Source: Candidatus Latescibacterota bacterium (GTDB lineage: Bacteria > Latescibacterota > UBA2968 > UBA8231). From it: a DNA stretch of 32,860 nt. Numbering within the stretch: position 1 is the stretch's first letter; each line of letters begins with the position of its first letter. Made by a program: the position numbers and the translations under genes. Of the stretch, positions 9,401 through 16,668 are shown in pieces. The stretch is from NCBI GenBank assembly GCA_021295675.1, contig JAGWBY010000116.1, positions 1-32,860 of the forward strand, written 5' to 3'. The notes below the pieces were generated by a model that ran no database searches, had not been told where the DNA came from, and worked only from the letters and a program-made list of their open reading frames with translations.

Positions 9401-9841
9401 GTGCCGGGCATCCTCTTCTGAGAGGCTGGTACCTTCGTCGGACTCGAGGATGCTGTGGGTAAACCCCACGATGCGCCCGCCGGGATCAATGCGGACGCGG
9501 AGTTCTTCCTTCTGCAGCGGTTTGAAATAGCGGATGTTCCAATACCACACCGAGACCCACTCCCGCACGAGGCGGTTGGCCTCGGCCAAGCCCAAAGTGC
9601 GTTCGAGGAAAATCTGGGGCAGGCTGGCATGGGAGAAGACTTGAGCGCTCTCGTATTCGGTGAGGTCGTAGCCGAGGCGGTGGAGATATGCTTCGGCAGC
9701 TTGATAAGCCTGTTCGCGGTCTACGCGAAAGTTAAGTGAGGCAACGGGAAAGGCCCGGTCGAAGAACTGGACATAACAGGCGAGACCGAGAACGCCTGAG
9801 ATCAGGAAGGAAAGGATCCATACAGAATCGCGTCGGGTCAT
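6434..9841 (-). CDS. Duplicated CPBP (CAAX-type) intramembrane protease-like protein
   Basis: A 1135-residue membrane protein composed of two tandem copies (about 7-540 and 585-1120) joined by a Pro/Glu-rich linker (541-575). Each copy has an N-terminal helix, a soluble extracytoplasmic region and a block of membrane helices. The copies share FKPLQKEEL/FKPLEKEEL, VQGDRIG, KVPETF/KAPEEF and NTYLP/STYLP. Copy 1 has the CPBP active-site set: E420-E421 and R425 (EEFLFR), H454 (FLHADYP) and H492 (SHYVYN). Copy 2 has no EExxxR or His counterparts at the aligned place (about 988-1010). ATG 9841 is preferred over 9853 because GGGGGA lies just before it; it overlaps the upstream stop as ATGA. CPBP proteins cleave in the membrane or act in bacteriocin processing/immunity. 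The role with the ABC exporter is unknown. Confidence 0.85.
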   Translation of the reverse strand: MTRRDSVWILSFLISGVLGLACYVQFFDRAFPVASLNFRVDREQAYQAAEAYLHRLGYDLTEYESAQVFSHASLPQIFLERTLGLAEANRLVREWVSVWYWNIRYFKPLQKEELRVRIDPGGRIVGFTHSILESDEGTSLSEEDARHIAEAFLADVQGFSLDAYEPIEASSIDRPKRRDHTFTYRKRDFVVGDDGHYRLRVTVQGDRIGSFAEYLKVPETFSRDYRETRARAGLLTKVARGFAFALAIAMIVVLVRKYRQRTLTWRVAVSIGILVGAASLLGSINGYPLSLFGYDTMQSYVSFILNFIFTGLLGAAVMALIIAVCGTAGGAAAQDVRDWSNPLERVSLRRWRSASFARVTLVGYGLAFAHLGYVTLFYILGNDYLGVWSPAAMTQYSNAYSTYLPWIYPLLTGLVAATMEEFLFRLVAISLLLRWFKKSWLALFVSAAVWAFLHADYPQEPIYIRGLELTIVGILLGMVFLRFGVWATIISHYVYNCFLGVYPMVLSDSLYFKISGILAVAIISIPALPAIWSAVRGRYEDEPLEPTPEAPKAAPPPSALPAEPPEPPIERKRPSDHLISGKGLLVFGILGLLGWSAYFIYEPRNFAEYAREKVPTRGQAIEIAEGIRGQLGLDLEGYRRTTSFSSSLGSNHFTHLLRKVDIARADTLAAEHTGSWRWSVRWFKPLEKEELTISVDGHGDLSYISHAVPEGQEGVELTIEAAQQVAEAFLRQHLNRDVADTTLYKRLEARSFKRENRMDHSFVWERMDVKVEEGEFRIVASVQGDRIGRAYKTYKAPEEFLRKLGEKTAKSTIVSTLPTIAVIVTLVLAVIYLLRAYRNGLVEWRLPICIGILFGLCSLLEDLNELPTFYQGYDTTEVMGAFLLGELVGVVMGLVATAILTLLVCALGDTLYRVERPGEMHISDWIDVLRLKAGSAALWWQVVFLVACYSGIRRGTGVLSTHVHLTYLTDYLFAGGGVPASVNTYLPALGELVDEFSGMLIGPIAILSLLFVWWRILRRTNLMILGVFVVLIFRSVVSPAQDFYHAGVLLALSSPFWLISAFLFLKYIRFNLLFYVVLGWSSILFVGIRYLEFDAHVWKINGILMILFGLVPVVFAVVSSLRERSTTEPRLNPGR

Positions 9842-11401
9842 GGTGTCCCCCATCTCACGCCTTTGCCAATCTCTGTCTCCAGTGGGTATTCCTGCACCTC
9901 GCCCGGTGCTAGCTCAAAGCGTTGCCAGTCTGCCGTCCCTACTATACGCCACCCTAGCACCTGCTGCTCTTCGCTCCCGTTGTAAAACAACACTGCGCCC
10001 GGTCCACCAACCGGCGGTTGCAAAAGCGCCAGGATCTGCTCGGGCAAATGGCCTTCGGCCCACTCGACTAGCGGCACCACCGCGCCCTGTACTTCGCACG
10101 TACCCATCAACAGCGGTCCGTAGCAACCCGTCACTGCCCCGCAGCCCCAATTGCGGCCGTGTCCCGCGGCCACCGAGCAAATCGCCCCGCCCATATCGGC
10201 GTGCTCGCGCCCGCCGCGCAACACCCGCCGGGCCATTGCGAATTTGGCCGCCGCCGCCCCCAGCGCCCGCCGGGCCATGGTCCATTCGCCCGTCAATTGA
10301 TACCCCAGCGCCAACGCCGCGGTGCTCGGCTCGCGCGAGGGCTGCACCGAGCCATCTTCCGCCCAATGGCCCCAGTAGATCATGTCGCTGCGTTTGCCCA
10401 CCCCCGGCTCGCGACGCTTCCGCTCCTCGGGAAAGACCATCGCCCACGGTGCTTCCGGCTCGGCGGGTCGTCGCGCCAGCACCGCGCACATCGCGTCGTC
10501 CAGCGAAGAATCGGCGAAGGTGCGGCGATAGTAGGAGCGCGCGGCCGCGGCTGGGTCGGCGTAGGGATCGAGCAATTCGCCGATTAGCGGCTCGACGATT
10601 CTCTTTGCCGCGCGGCGAAAGATATCATCGCCCTCCAGCAAAAAGAGATCGCCCAGCGCGTAAATCGCGCCCGACGCCAGCAGATTTTCGATGCCAGCGA
10701 GTAGATCGCCGGTGATGTGGTGGTTGCTGGCGGCCATCCCCCGCTCTGCGCGGGTCTGTAAATCCTCTGGCTGCAATCCTCGCCCGTCCAGATCCCACAA
10801 CACGGGCATCCGTTTGTCCGCCGCCAGCAACCGCTCGGCCCGCTTGCGCCCATAGCGCAGCGCCCAGTCGCAATAGCGTGCCTCGCCCGTGACGCGCCAG
10901 GCGGCCAGCGCAATGTGCAAAAAGCGGAAGTGCTCGGCCAACTCGCGGTCGCCGTGCGCCCCACCGACGGTCCGCGTGCCGATCCAGTAGCTCAAAAAGA
11001 CGTCGCGCGTCCAGTCGTACCAAGCGGGCACACCCTCGACCCGCGTCGTCGAGCAGGGCGGCGGCTTCTGTGTCGTCGGGGAAGAGTCCGAGATAGCGGG
11101 GCAGAAACAACAAAAAGGGCTCGGTGCCGTGGTGGGCCTCGGCCTCGGGCTCGTACCCGTGCAGGCACTCGGCGCTAACCCAGGCCTTGAGGTCGTTGGC
11201 TAGCGAGTGAAACCGCACTGCGATCCGCTCGTCGCCGCTGACCAGATAATGAGGAAAGAAGGCCAGCGCGAAATTGGCCTCGTCCTCACCGCCTTGGTTT
11301 TTGTCCGGCCCATCGCGGAGAATGCTCTGCTCGACCCACAGCGAGAGTTCGCGCCGCAAGGCCACATAGTGCGCGTATGTCTGTGCCAGTTCGTCGATCA
11401 T
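9838..11401 (-). CDS. Conserved helical (alpha/alpha-barrel-like) protein, interrupted by a frameshift
   Basis: Two frames form one product of about 520 residues. The N-terminal piece (11401 to about 11040) has RRELSLWVEQS, GGEDEANFALAFFPHY, HGYEPEAEAHHGTEPF and LPRYLGLFPDD. The C-terminal piece resumes at VEGVPAWYDW and has FRFLHIALAAW, ASNHH, GGREHADMGG and WGCGAVTGCYG. Repeated helical hairpins with aromatic and His/Glu-rich loops resemble six-hairpin glycosidase-type barrels, but I cannot name the family; enzymatic function is inference. At 11038 one stray base separates DDA from VEGVP, and I believe about 23 nt are missing. No Shine-Dalgarno site precedes ATG 11401. It overlaps the protease-like gene by 4 nt and heads the operon. 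Confidence 0.6.
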
Positions 11402-11544
11402 GGGTCTGAATGTATCAGTTACAAGGTCTCGAAGACAAGCCTTGACACTACCCTCTTCGATTGGGAGTATGATCTACAAATTACCGTAGCCGCTCTCCTG
11501 TTATAGGAGGTCGGAGTAGCGTCCGATAGAAACAAGGAGCAACT

Positions 11545-12588
11545 ATGCCAAACATCCGATTCGCTCAGCTCTCCTTTTGGTTTGGTCACGCGCACGGCAT
11601 CTGCAACGCCGCGCAGAAACACGACAGCGTCGATCTCGTCGCAATCTGGGACGCCGACGCCAAGCGCGGCCAGGCCGCGGCCGATCACTTCGGCGTCGAA
11701 TTCATCCCCGACCTAGATGAGCTTCTCGCCTGCGATGACATCGATGCCGTCGGCATTGCCTCGGAAACCCAGCTCCACGGTGAACACATCATCCGCGCTG
11801 CCGAAGCGGGCAAACACTGCATGGTCGAAAAGCCGTTCACCCGCACCCCCGAGCAGGCGGACGAAGCGATCGCCGCGGCTGAGAAAGCGGGCGTCCAAGT
11901 CATGCCCGTCCACAACCTGCGCTTCTCCCCTGCGCATGAGCGCATGAAGGAAATCGTCGATTCCGGTGTGCTCGGCCCCATCACGCAAGTGCGGCGGCGC
12001 CACGGGCACGACAAGTACAGCGCCCAAGATTTCGACGCGCAGAGAATCCAGAACGACCCCAGCGATCCGTGGTTCGACGCAGATGCGGAAGGCCGCAGTT
12101 CGCTTTACCACGCTGGTTCCCACTCCGTTTTCTGGATGCAGTGGATGTTCGGCATGCCCGAGAGCGTCGTTTCCTTGGGCGTCTCGAGCGTCAAAGGACT
12201 CCCGGTCTACGCCAATGGTCCAATCGTAACGCTCCATACGAGCGAGACGGAAACTCGGGCTCCCCTAGCCACCGAAATCTACGGTCACAAAGGCGCGTTG
12301 GTGCAAGTCAGGGGCGACCATCCTTCCACCAAGCTGGATTTCGGCGACCCGGCCACGCTGATGCTCTACACAAGGGAAACCGAAGCTTGGCAACCCTTGT
12401 CAGAATTCCACCGCAGCTTCGTCCCTCCGGGATACAGCGTGTTCGGCAAATTCTTCGACGCCTTGGCCAACGGGGAGGAGATGCCGATCACGATGTACGA
12501 CGGCAGGGAATGCGTTCAGATTTTGGCGGCGGCGGATCTGGCGGGGAAGGAAGGGCGACAGGTTGAGCTGTTGGAGATAACGGGGTGA
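11545..12588 (+). CDS. Gfo/Idh/MocA-family oxidoreductase
   Basis: A 347-residue NAD(P)-dependent sugar or inositol dehydrogenase-like protein. The Rossmann part has an unusual start (FWFGHAHG instead of GxGxxG), VAIWDAD closing strand 2, IASETQLH and the hallmark EKPF (about 94-97). The C-terminal part has YHAGSHSVFWMQWMFG, the usual active-site Asp/His region, then THTS-like beta strands. AAGGAG lies five bases before the ATG. At about 12210 the text goes directly from GLPV to YANGPIVTLHTSETE; relatives usually have an extra strand of about nine residues there, so an in-frame loss is possible. It diverges from the exporter operon and is followed by a hairpin terminator. Substrate unknown. 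Confidence 0.85.
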   Translation: MPNIRFAQLSFWFGHAHGICNAAQKHDSVDLVAIWDADAKRGQAAADHFGVEFIPDLDELLACDDIDAVGIASETQLHGEHIIRAAEAGKHCMVEKPFTRTPEQADEAIAAAEKAGVQVMPVHNLRFSPAHERMKEIVDSGVLGPITQVRRRHGHDKYSAQDFDAQRIQNDPSDPWFDADAEGRSSLYHAGSHSVFWMQWMFGMPESVVSLGVSSVKGLPVYANGPIVTLHTSETETRAPLATEIYGHKGALVQVRGDHPSTKLDFGDPATLMLYTRETEAWQPLSEFHRSFVPPGYSVFGKFFDALANGEEMPITMYDGRECVQILAAADLAGKEGRQVELLEITG

Positions 12589-12669
12589 GATCGGAGTGTG
12601 CGCCAAGCAGACTCCAGAGGCGGTCGCTGCAATGTGGGCCGCGCAAGTGCTTGGAAAAAGCCAGATATG

Positions 12670-12704
12670 ACAAGCCCCCGGGGAAACGATCCCCGGGGGC
12701 TTGT
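12670..12704. terminator. GC-rich hairpin terminator, probably bidirectional
   Basis: A perfect 14-bp inverted repeat (ACAAGCCCCCGGGG / CCCCGGGGGCTTGT) with a 7-nt loop, between the end of the Gfo/Idh gene and the convergent tRNA gene. The T-tract is weak (TTGTGTT), but the stem is very stable. Confidence 0.75.
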
Positions 12705-12742
12705 GTTAAACAGCAAACCGCCAAAGTTAGCGGCGGGAAATA

Positions 12743-12819
12743 TGGTAGCGGCGAAGGGACTCGAACCCCCGACCTATGGATTATGATTCCACTGCTCTAA
12801 CCAACTGAGCTACGCCGCC
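12743..12819 (-). tRNA. tRNA with CAU anticodon, probably elongator tRNA-Met
   Basis: A 77-nt cloverleaf: acceptor GGCGGCG paired with CGCCGCT, D-arm GCTC/GAGC, anticodon stem GTGGA/TCCAT with loop ATCATAA (anticodon CAT), T-loop TTCGAGT and an encoded CCA end. The normally paired acceptor and the lack of the three G-C pairs in the anticodon stem exclude initiator tRNA. Elongator Met is most likely because the loop and D-arm look like it; tRNA-Ile with lysidine-modified CAU is not excluded. Confidence 0.93.
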
Positions 12820-12833
12820 AAAAACTTGTCTAA

Positions 12834-12862
12834 AAGCTAGCCGGTGGGGGGGGCTTTGTCAA
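12834..12862 (-). promoter_or_regulatory. Sigma-70 promoter of the tRNA(CAU) gene
   Basis: On the minus strand TTGACA (12857-12862) is separated by exactly 17 bp from TAGCTT (12834-12839), and the tRNA starts 14 bp further on. The spacer is a C-rich run. It sits in the 49-bp gap after the M16 peptidase gene. Confidence 0.65.
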
Positions 12863-12868
12863 TAGGAC

Positions 12869-15733
12869 TCAGAAGGCGAACAGGTCCTCCAAGCCCAGTT
12901 CGACGACCTCGCCCTGCCCTGCTAGAGCCTCTAAGTCCATTTTGCTCTTGTCGCCGGTGATCGAAATCAGCTTGGGGCGTCCTTGGACGTGTTGGCGGTA
13001 GAATGCGAGCACTTTGTCGAGGCCGCTGGCTTGGATCTGCTCAAAGCGCCATGCGCGCGGGTCGCCGGTCAGCCCCTTGCGCTCCCAGCCGCGTACGGTC
13101 CCCAGGATCGAGCGGAAGCCGAGCCGTTCAGTGCGGTACTTGTTGAGCACTGAAAGCTGGGCCGCGGCAAAGCGCTCGGGCGAGGAGGGGATGTCGTCGA
13201 GCAGGCCGGCGAAGGCCGCAACCGCTTCGGGCGTCTTGTCAGCTTGTGTGCCCATGCCGCCGACCATGTAGTTGTAGTCGGCTTTGTCGCGGCCGTTGAA
13301 GTAGAGGGCACCCACTGAGTAGGCCAAGGCGCGCGCTTCGCGGATCTCTTGGAATACGATGCCAGCCATGCCACCGTAGAAGTAGTCGTTGAACAGCTCG
13401 ACTGCTGGCTCAAGCGTCGCTTGGTAGGGCACGTCCACGTATTCGATCCTCACTAAAGCTTGGGCCATTTCCTTGTCGAAAAAGTAGATCTGAGTTTTCT
13501 CGGGCTGAGTAAACTCCAAGACCTGATAGGGCGGCGGCTCGACTGGAGACTCAGGCAGCGAATAGTGCTGGTCGAGGATCGCCTGTACGTCCTCGATAGA
13601 TTGCGACCCGGTGTAGCTGAGGGTCTGGCGATAGGAGAGCAAGCCGCTGAGTAGGTCGATAAGCTCTTCGCGTCCCAGAGCGCGGACCGACTCGTTGGAC
13701 AATACCCGGCGGTAGTACGCCATATCGCCCAAGCGGTGATAGCGGTAGAGAGCTTCGTGAATGGTGCGGTGATCCTTGAGCGCGTCGTCGCGCCGAGCGA
13801 TGATGATGGACTGAAGCTCGGCGAGCGTGGCGTCATCGGTGGTCGGGCCGTGCATCAGTTCAGACAATAAGGCCAGCGACGCAGCGAAATTTTCATCGAG
13901 GCCCGCAATGGAAATCGTGGTCTCTTGGTCACTGACGTTCATCCTAAAGTCGGTGCCCAACTTGTACCATTCCTTTTTCAGCTCTTCGGAGGTAAAGCGC
14001 GGAGTACCCGACTTGTCGAGCAGTTCGCGGGCCACGGGCAGGCGCTTTTCAGTTAGGGAGCCGAGGTCGATCGCGATAGAAAATTCGAACAGGTCGTTGA
14101 GCGGGTTGCGGGCGTAGTAGAGCTTGCTGCTGCCCGCGAGTTCTCGGATGGTAAAGTCGCGCTCGGGCACGAGGTAGGCCGGCTCGACCTCCGCAAAGGG
14201 CATAGCCATGACCTCGGCGAAAAAGGCCGATTGGCGCGAGGCGTCGATGTCGATTTTGTCGATGGGCGGCTTGGCGATCTCGGGGTAACCGGCAACGTAC
14301 GCGCCGTTGAAGTACTTATTGGCGGCTTCGACGATGTCGTGCTTCTCGATCTCGGCCATGCGGTCTAAGGCGCGCACCGCGTGGCTCCATTCCTCAAACC
14401 CGAGATATGCATCGCGCATGGAGCTGACCCGAGAACTGTTGTTTTCCTGCCCCTGCTTTACGCTCTTCTTGAAATCGGTGACAATGGCCGGGATGATCCA
14501 ATCCTCGAATTGCCCATCTTTGATCAGGTCGATCTGCTCCAAGAGCAGGGCCTCGACTTCCTCAAGGGTTTGGTCCTGTTTGGGGATGCCCCACAAGTAC
14601 TGGGCGCCGTAGTCGTTGAGCAGATAAGGGTACGAGCCGGCTTCGCGCACCTTCTGCTGCTGATTGAGGTTGAGGTTGATCAGCCCGGCCGTGGCGTTGT
14701 CGAGGATCATATCGAGGATTTGCAGCGTCTCGGCGTCCTCGTGCGTGCGCTCGGCGGTGCGAAAGGCCAAAAGGACGTATTCCTCACCGGGATAATTAAC
14801 CTCGGTCCGTTCCACTTCGCTGATTGCAGGCTCTTTGTAGTCGGGAAATGAGGGCAGTTCCTTGCGCTCCCAGAGCGAAAATTCGCGGTCGATGAGTTGG
14901 ATGGTCTCGTCGATGTCGATGTCGCCGGAGATGAAGATCGCCATGTTGTTGGCCACGTAGTACGTATTGTAGAACTCGTACATGCGCTCTAGCGAGGGAT
15001 TTTTCAGGTGATCTACTGTGCCTAGCGTGGTGACGCGATAGGGATGGACCTTGTAGAATTGCTCCTGCACGGCTTTGTGGATGACGCGGCCCTTGTTGTC
15101 GAGGGAGCGGTTTTTTTCCTCATAGACGGTTTCCAACTCGGTTTGGAAGAGGCGAAAGACCGGCTCGTGAAAGCGCTCGGCCTCGACCTTGGCCCATTGC
15201 GCTAGGCGATTGGCCGGCAGTTCCACTTTATAGACGGTTTCCTCGACCCAGGTATGGGCGTTGAGGCCGCGCTCGCCCATTGCGGTGTAGAGGCGGTCGA
15301 GTTCATTGGGAATGGCGTAGGCCGCGGCGAGTTGGTTTTCAGCGTTGATCTCGGCGTAGATTGCGGCCCTTTTTTCCGGGTCGGTTTCACTGAAATGCTG
15401 CTCGTAGAGCGCCTTGATGCGGTCGAGGTGGACCTGCTCCTTTTCGTAGTCGAGGGTGCCGATTTTTTGGCTGCCCTTGAAGAGCATGTGCTCCAGATAA
15501 TGGGCAATGCCGGTGGCGTCTTGGGGGTCGTGCTTGGAACCAGCGCGGATGGCGATTTCGGCGTAGAAGCGCGGCTCTTCCCGATTTTCGGTCAGATAGA
15601 CCGTCAGGCCGTTGTCCAATTGGTAGATATGGGCCGCCATGGGGTCTTTGGGGTCCGGGCCGTGGAGTAGTTTGTACTCGGCGGGAAGGGCCTCGGCCAA
15701 GGCGAGAAAGAAAAGCGCGTACAGCAGGGGCAT
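12869..15733 (-). CDS. M16-family zinc metallopeptidase (pitrilysin/insulinase-like), secreted
   Basis: A 954-residue full-length M16 protein. A short hydrophobic signal sequence (1-15, ending AEALPA) is followed by the inverted zinc site H78-Y-L-E81-H82 (HYLEHMLFKGS) and the downstream glutamate region TELETVYEEKNR (about 198-208). The second half is the non-catalytic M16 repeat. Such enzymes degrade peptides in the periplasm or at the envelope. ATG 15733 has AAAGGA eight bases upstream and is preferred to an upstream TTG. At about 14290 the sequence goes from NGAYVA straight to GYPEIAKPP; relatives as I recall have about nine more residues there, so a 27-nt in-frame loss is possible. It is divergent from comF. 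Confidence 0.9.
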   Translation of the reverse strand: MPLLYALFFLALAEALPAEYKLLHGPDPKDPMAAHIYQLDNGLTVYLTENREEPRFYAEIAIRAGSKHDPQDATGIAHYLEHMLFKGSQKIGTLDYEKEQVHLDRIKALYEQHFSETDPEKRAAIYAEINAENQLAAAYAIPNELDRLYTAMGERGLNAHTWVEETVYKVELPANRLAQWAKVEAERFHEPVFRLFQTELETVYEEKNRSLDNKGRVIHKAVQEQFYKVHPYRVTTLGTVDHLKNPSLERMYEFYNTYYVANNMAIFISGDIDIDETIQLIDREFSLWERKELPSFPDYKEPAISEVERTEVNYPGEEYVLLAFRTAERTHEDAETLQILDMILDNATAGLINLNLNQQQKVREAGSYPYLLNDYGAQYLWGIPKQDQTLEEVEALLLEQIDLIKDGQFEDWIIPAIVTDFKKSVKQGQENNSSRVSSMRDAYLGFEEWSHAVRALDRMAEIEKHDIVEAANKYFNGAYVAGYPEIAKPPIDKIDIDASRQSAFFAEVMAMPFAEVEPAYLVPERDFTIRELAGSSKLYYARNPLNDLFEFSIAIDLGSLTEKRLPVARELLDKSGTPRFTSEELKKEWYKLGTDFRMNVSDQETTISIAGLDENFAASLALLSELMHGPTTDDATLAELQSIIIARRDDALKDHRTIHEALYRYHRLGDMAYYRRVLSNESVRALGREELIDLLSGLLSYRQTLSYTGSQSIEDVQAILDQHYSLPESPVEPPPYQVLEFTQPEKTQIYFFDKEMAQALVRIEYVDVPYQATLEPAVELFNDYFYGGMAGIVFQEIREARALAYSVGALYFNGRDKADYNYMVGGMGTQADKTPEAVAAFAGLLDDIPSSPERFAAAQLSVLNKYRTERLGFRSILGTVRGWERKGLTGDPRAWRFEQIQASGLDKVLAFYRQHVQGRPKLISITGDKSKMDLEALAGQGEVVELGLEDLFAF

Positions 15734-15801
15734 GATCAATCCTTTGTTCGGAGTGTGAGTTGTGTAACGGAGTTATCGGAAATACGAGAAAGGAGTGAAT
15801 T

Positions 15802-15876
15802 ATGGCAAGTCCACAAAAAAGCGGTTTGGCACGCTTTTTTCTTTGTTGTACACAACGTGCTGCAGTGCGCCTGTGA
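15802..15876 (+). CDS. Possible 24-codon leader ORF upstream of comF
   Basis: A short ORF (starting MASPQKSG, with two adjacent Cys codons) has an excellent AGGAG six bases before its ATG and ends 31 bp before comF. A hairpin with a T-run lies within it. It could be an attenuation leader, a small protein or a remnant; no homology is recognised. Confidence 0.3.
   Translation: MASPQKSGLARFFLCCTQRAAVRL
15815..15840 (+). terminator. Hairpin with T6 tract (terminator or attenuator)
   Basis: AAAAAAGCG and CGCTTTTTT form a 9-bp inverted repeat with an 8-nt loop, followed by further T-rich sequence. It lies in the 174-bp gap between the divergent M16 and comF genes, inside the short leader ORF, so it could attenuate transcription into comF. 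The stem is mostly A-T with only three G-C pairs, so its strength is uncertain. Confidence 0.45.
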
Positions 15877-15907
15877 CGTGGTCTCTGGGTAACGAAAAGC
15901 GGGTAAA

Positions 15908-16576
15908 ATGGAAACACTACAGACGTGGGCCCGTGCCCTGTTGGACTTTGCCTATCCGCCGCACTGCGCGGTTTGCGAGGCAGACATCGAGGCTGCCGAA
16001 CTGCTGTGTGAGTCGTGCTGGGCGAAGATTGTGCCGCGCCGTCCACATTCTCGGGTCGAAGATGGAGGACGTGCCTTTGAAAAGATTGTCGCCTTGGGGC
16101 CTTTCACCGGTGCGCTGCAACAGGCCATTTACGCGCTTAAATTTCGCAACCAAGTGCGGCTAGGGAGGGAGCTGGGCGAGCGCATGGGACAGCGCTTGGC
16201 CGAGCAACTCGCTCCGCTGGACTGCTTGTTGCCCGTGCCCTTGCACCCGGCTCGGCAGCGGGAGCGCGGATTCAATCAGAGCGCGGAAATCGCCGCTGGG
16301 TTGGGGGCCGCACTCGGCGTGCCCGTGTGCCACGGGGTCGTGCGCCGGCAGAGAAATACTCGGCAGCAAGCCTTTTTGTCGGCAGAGGAACGCCGCGCCA
16401 ATATCCGCGGTGCCTTTGCGTCCGTGGCCGCGCTGCCTGCAAGTTTTCGGATAGGGATAGTAGATGACGTGTGGACGACCGGTGAGACCATAGCTGATTG
16501 TGCCCAAGCCGTGGAGAGCGACCGCCTGTGGGCCGTTGTCTTGGCGCGCTCGGGCGCGGGCGATCTATTGACCTAA
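15908..16576 (+). CDS. comF: ComF-family phosphoribosyltransferase-like protein
   Basis: A 222-residue ComF protein. An N-terminal zinc finger is formed by C20-x2-C23 and C34-x2-C37; GALQQAIYALKFRN is the family's linker; PVPLHPARQRERGFNQS and the PRPP-type loop IVDDVWTTGET follow near the C-terminus. In naturally transformable bacteria ComF helps convert incoming single-stranded DNA into recombinants, possibly with helicase and primosome proteins; the enzymatic reaction is not settled. A weak GCGGG precedes the ATG. It is on the same strand as the glycolytic genes, 92 bp before pfk. The stretch between CAQAV and the last strand is slightly shorter than usual. Confidence 0.85.
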   Translation: METLQTWARALLDFAYPPHCAVCEADIEAAELLCESCWAKIVPRRPHSRVEDGGRAFEKIVALGPFTGALQQAIYALKFRNQVRLGRELGERMGQRLAEQLAPLDCLLPVPLHPARQRERGFNQSAEIAAGLGAALGVPVCHGVVRRQRNTRQQAFLSAEERRANIRGAFASVAALPASFRIGIVDDVWTTGETIADCAQAVESDRLWAVVLARSGAGDLLT

Positions 16577-16668
16577 TTCTAACAAATTCCTACATTTAGA
16601 CGTTTTTGAAATCCCCCAAACTCCAAGCTGTACTCAAAGTTGGCCGCGAGCCAAGGAGTCCGAATATT

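Noticed and set aside
6447..9630. Several long open frames on both strands inside the duplicated protease gene
   Set aside because: They have low-complexity Arg/Ser/Pro-rich translations typical of GC-rich shadow frames and no ribosome sites or motifs.
9838..11401. Idea that the barrel protein is a LanC-like cyclase working with the protease and exporter
   Set aside because: The Cys/His pattern (WGCGAVTGCYG) does not show the LanC zinc set (WCYG and CHG), and no lantibiotic precursor or dehydratase is nearby.
11442..11473. TTGACA followed by TATGAT upstream of the Gfo/Idh gene as a promoter
   Set aside because: The spacer is 20 bp, too long for a confident sigma-70 promoter; the true promoter of this gene is not clear.
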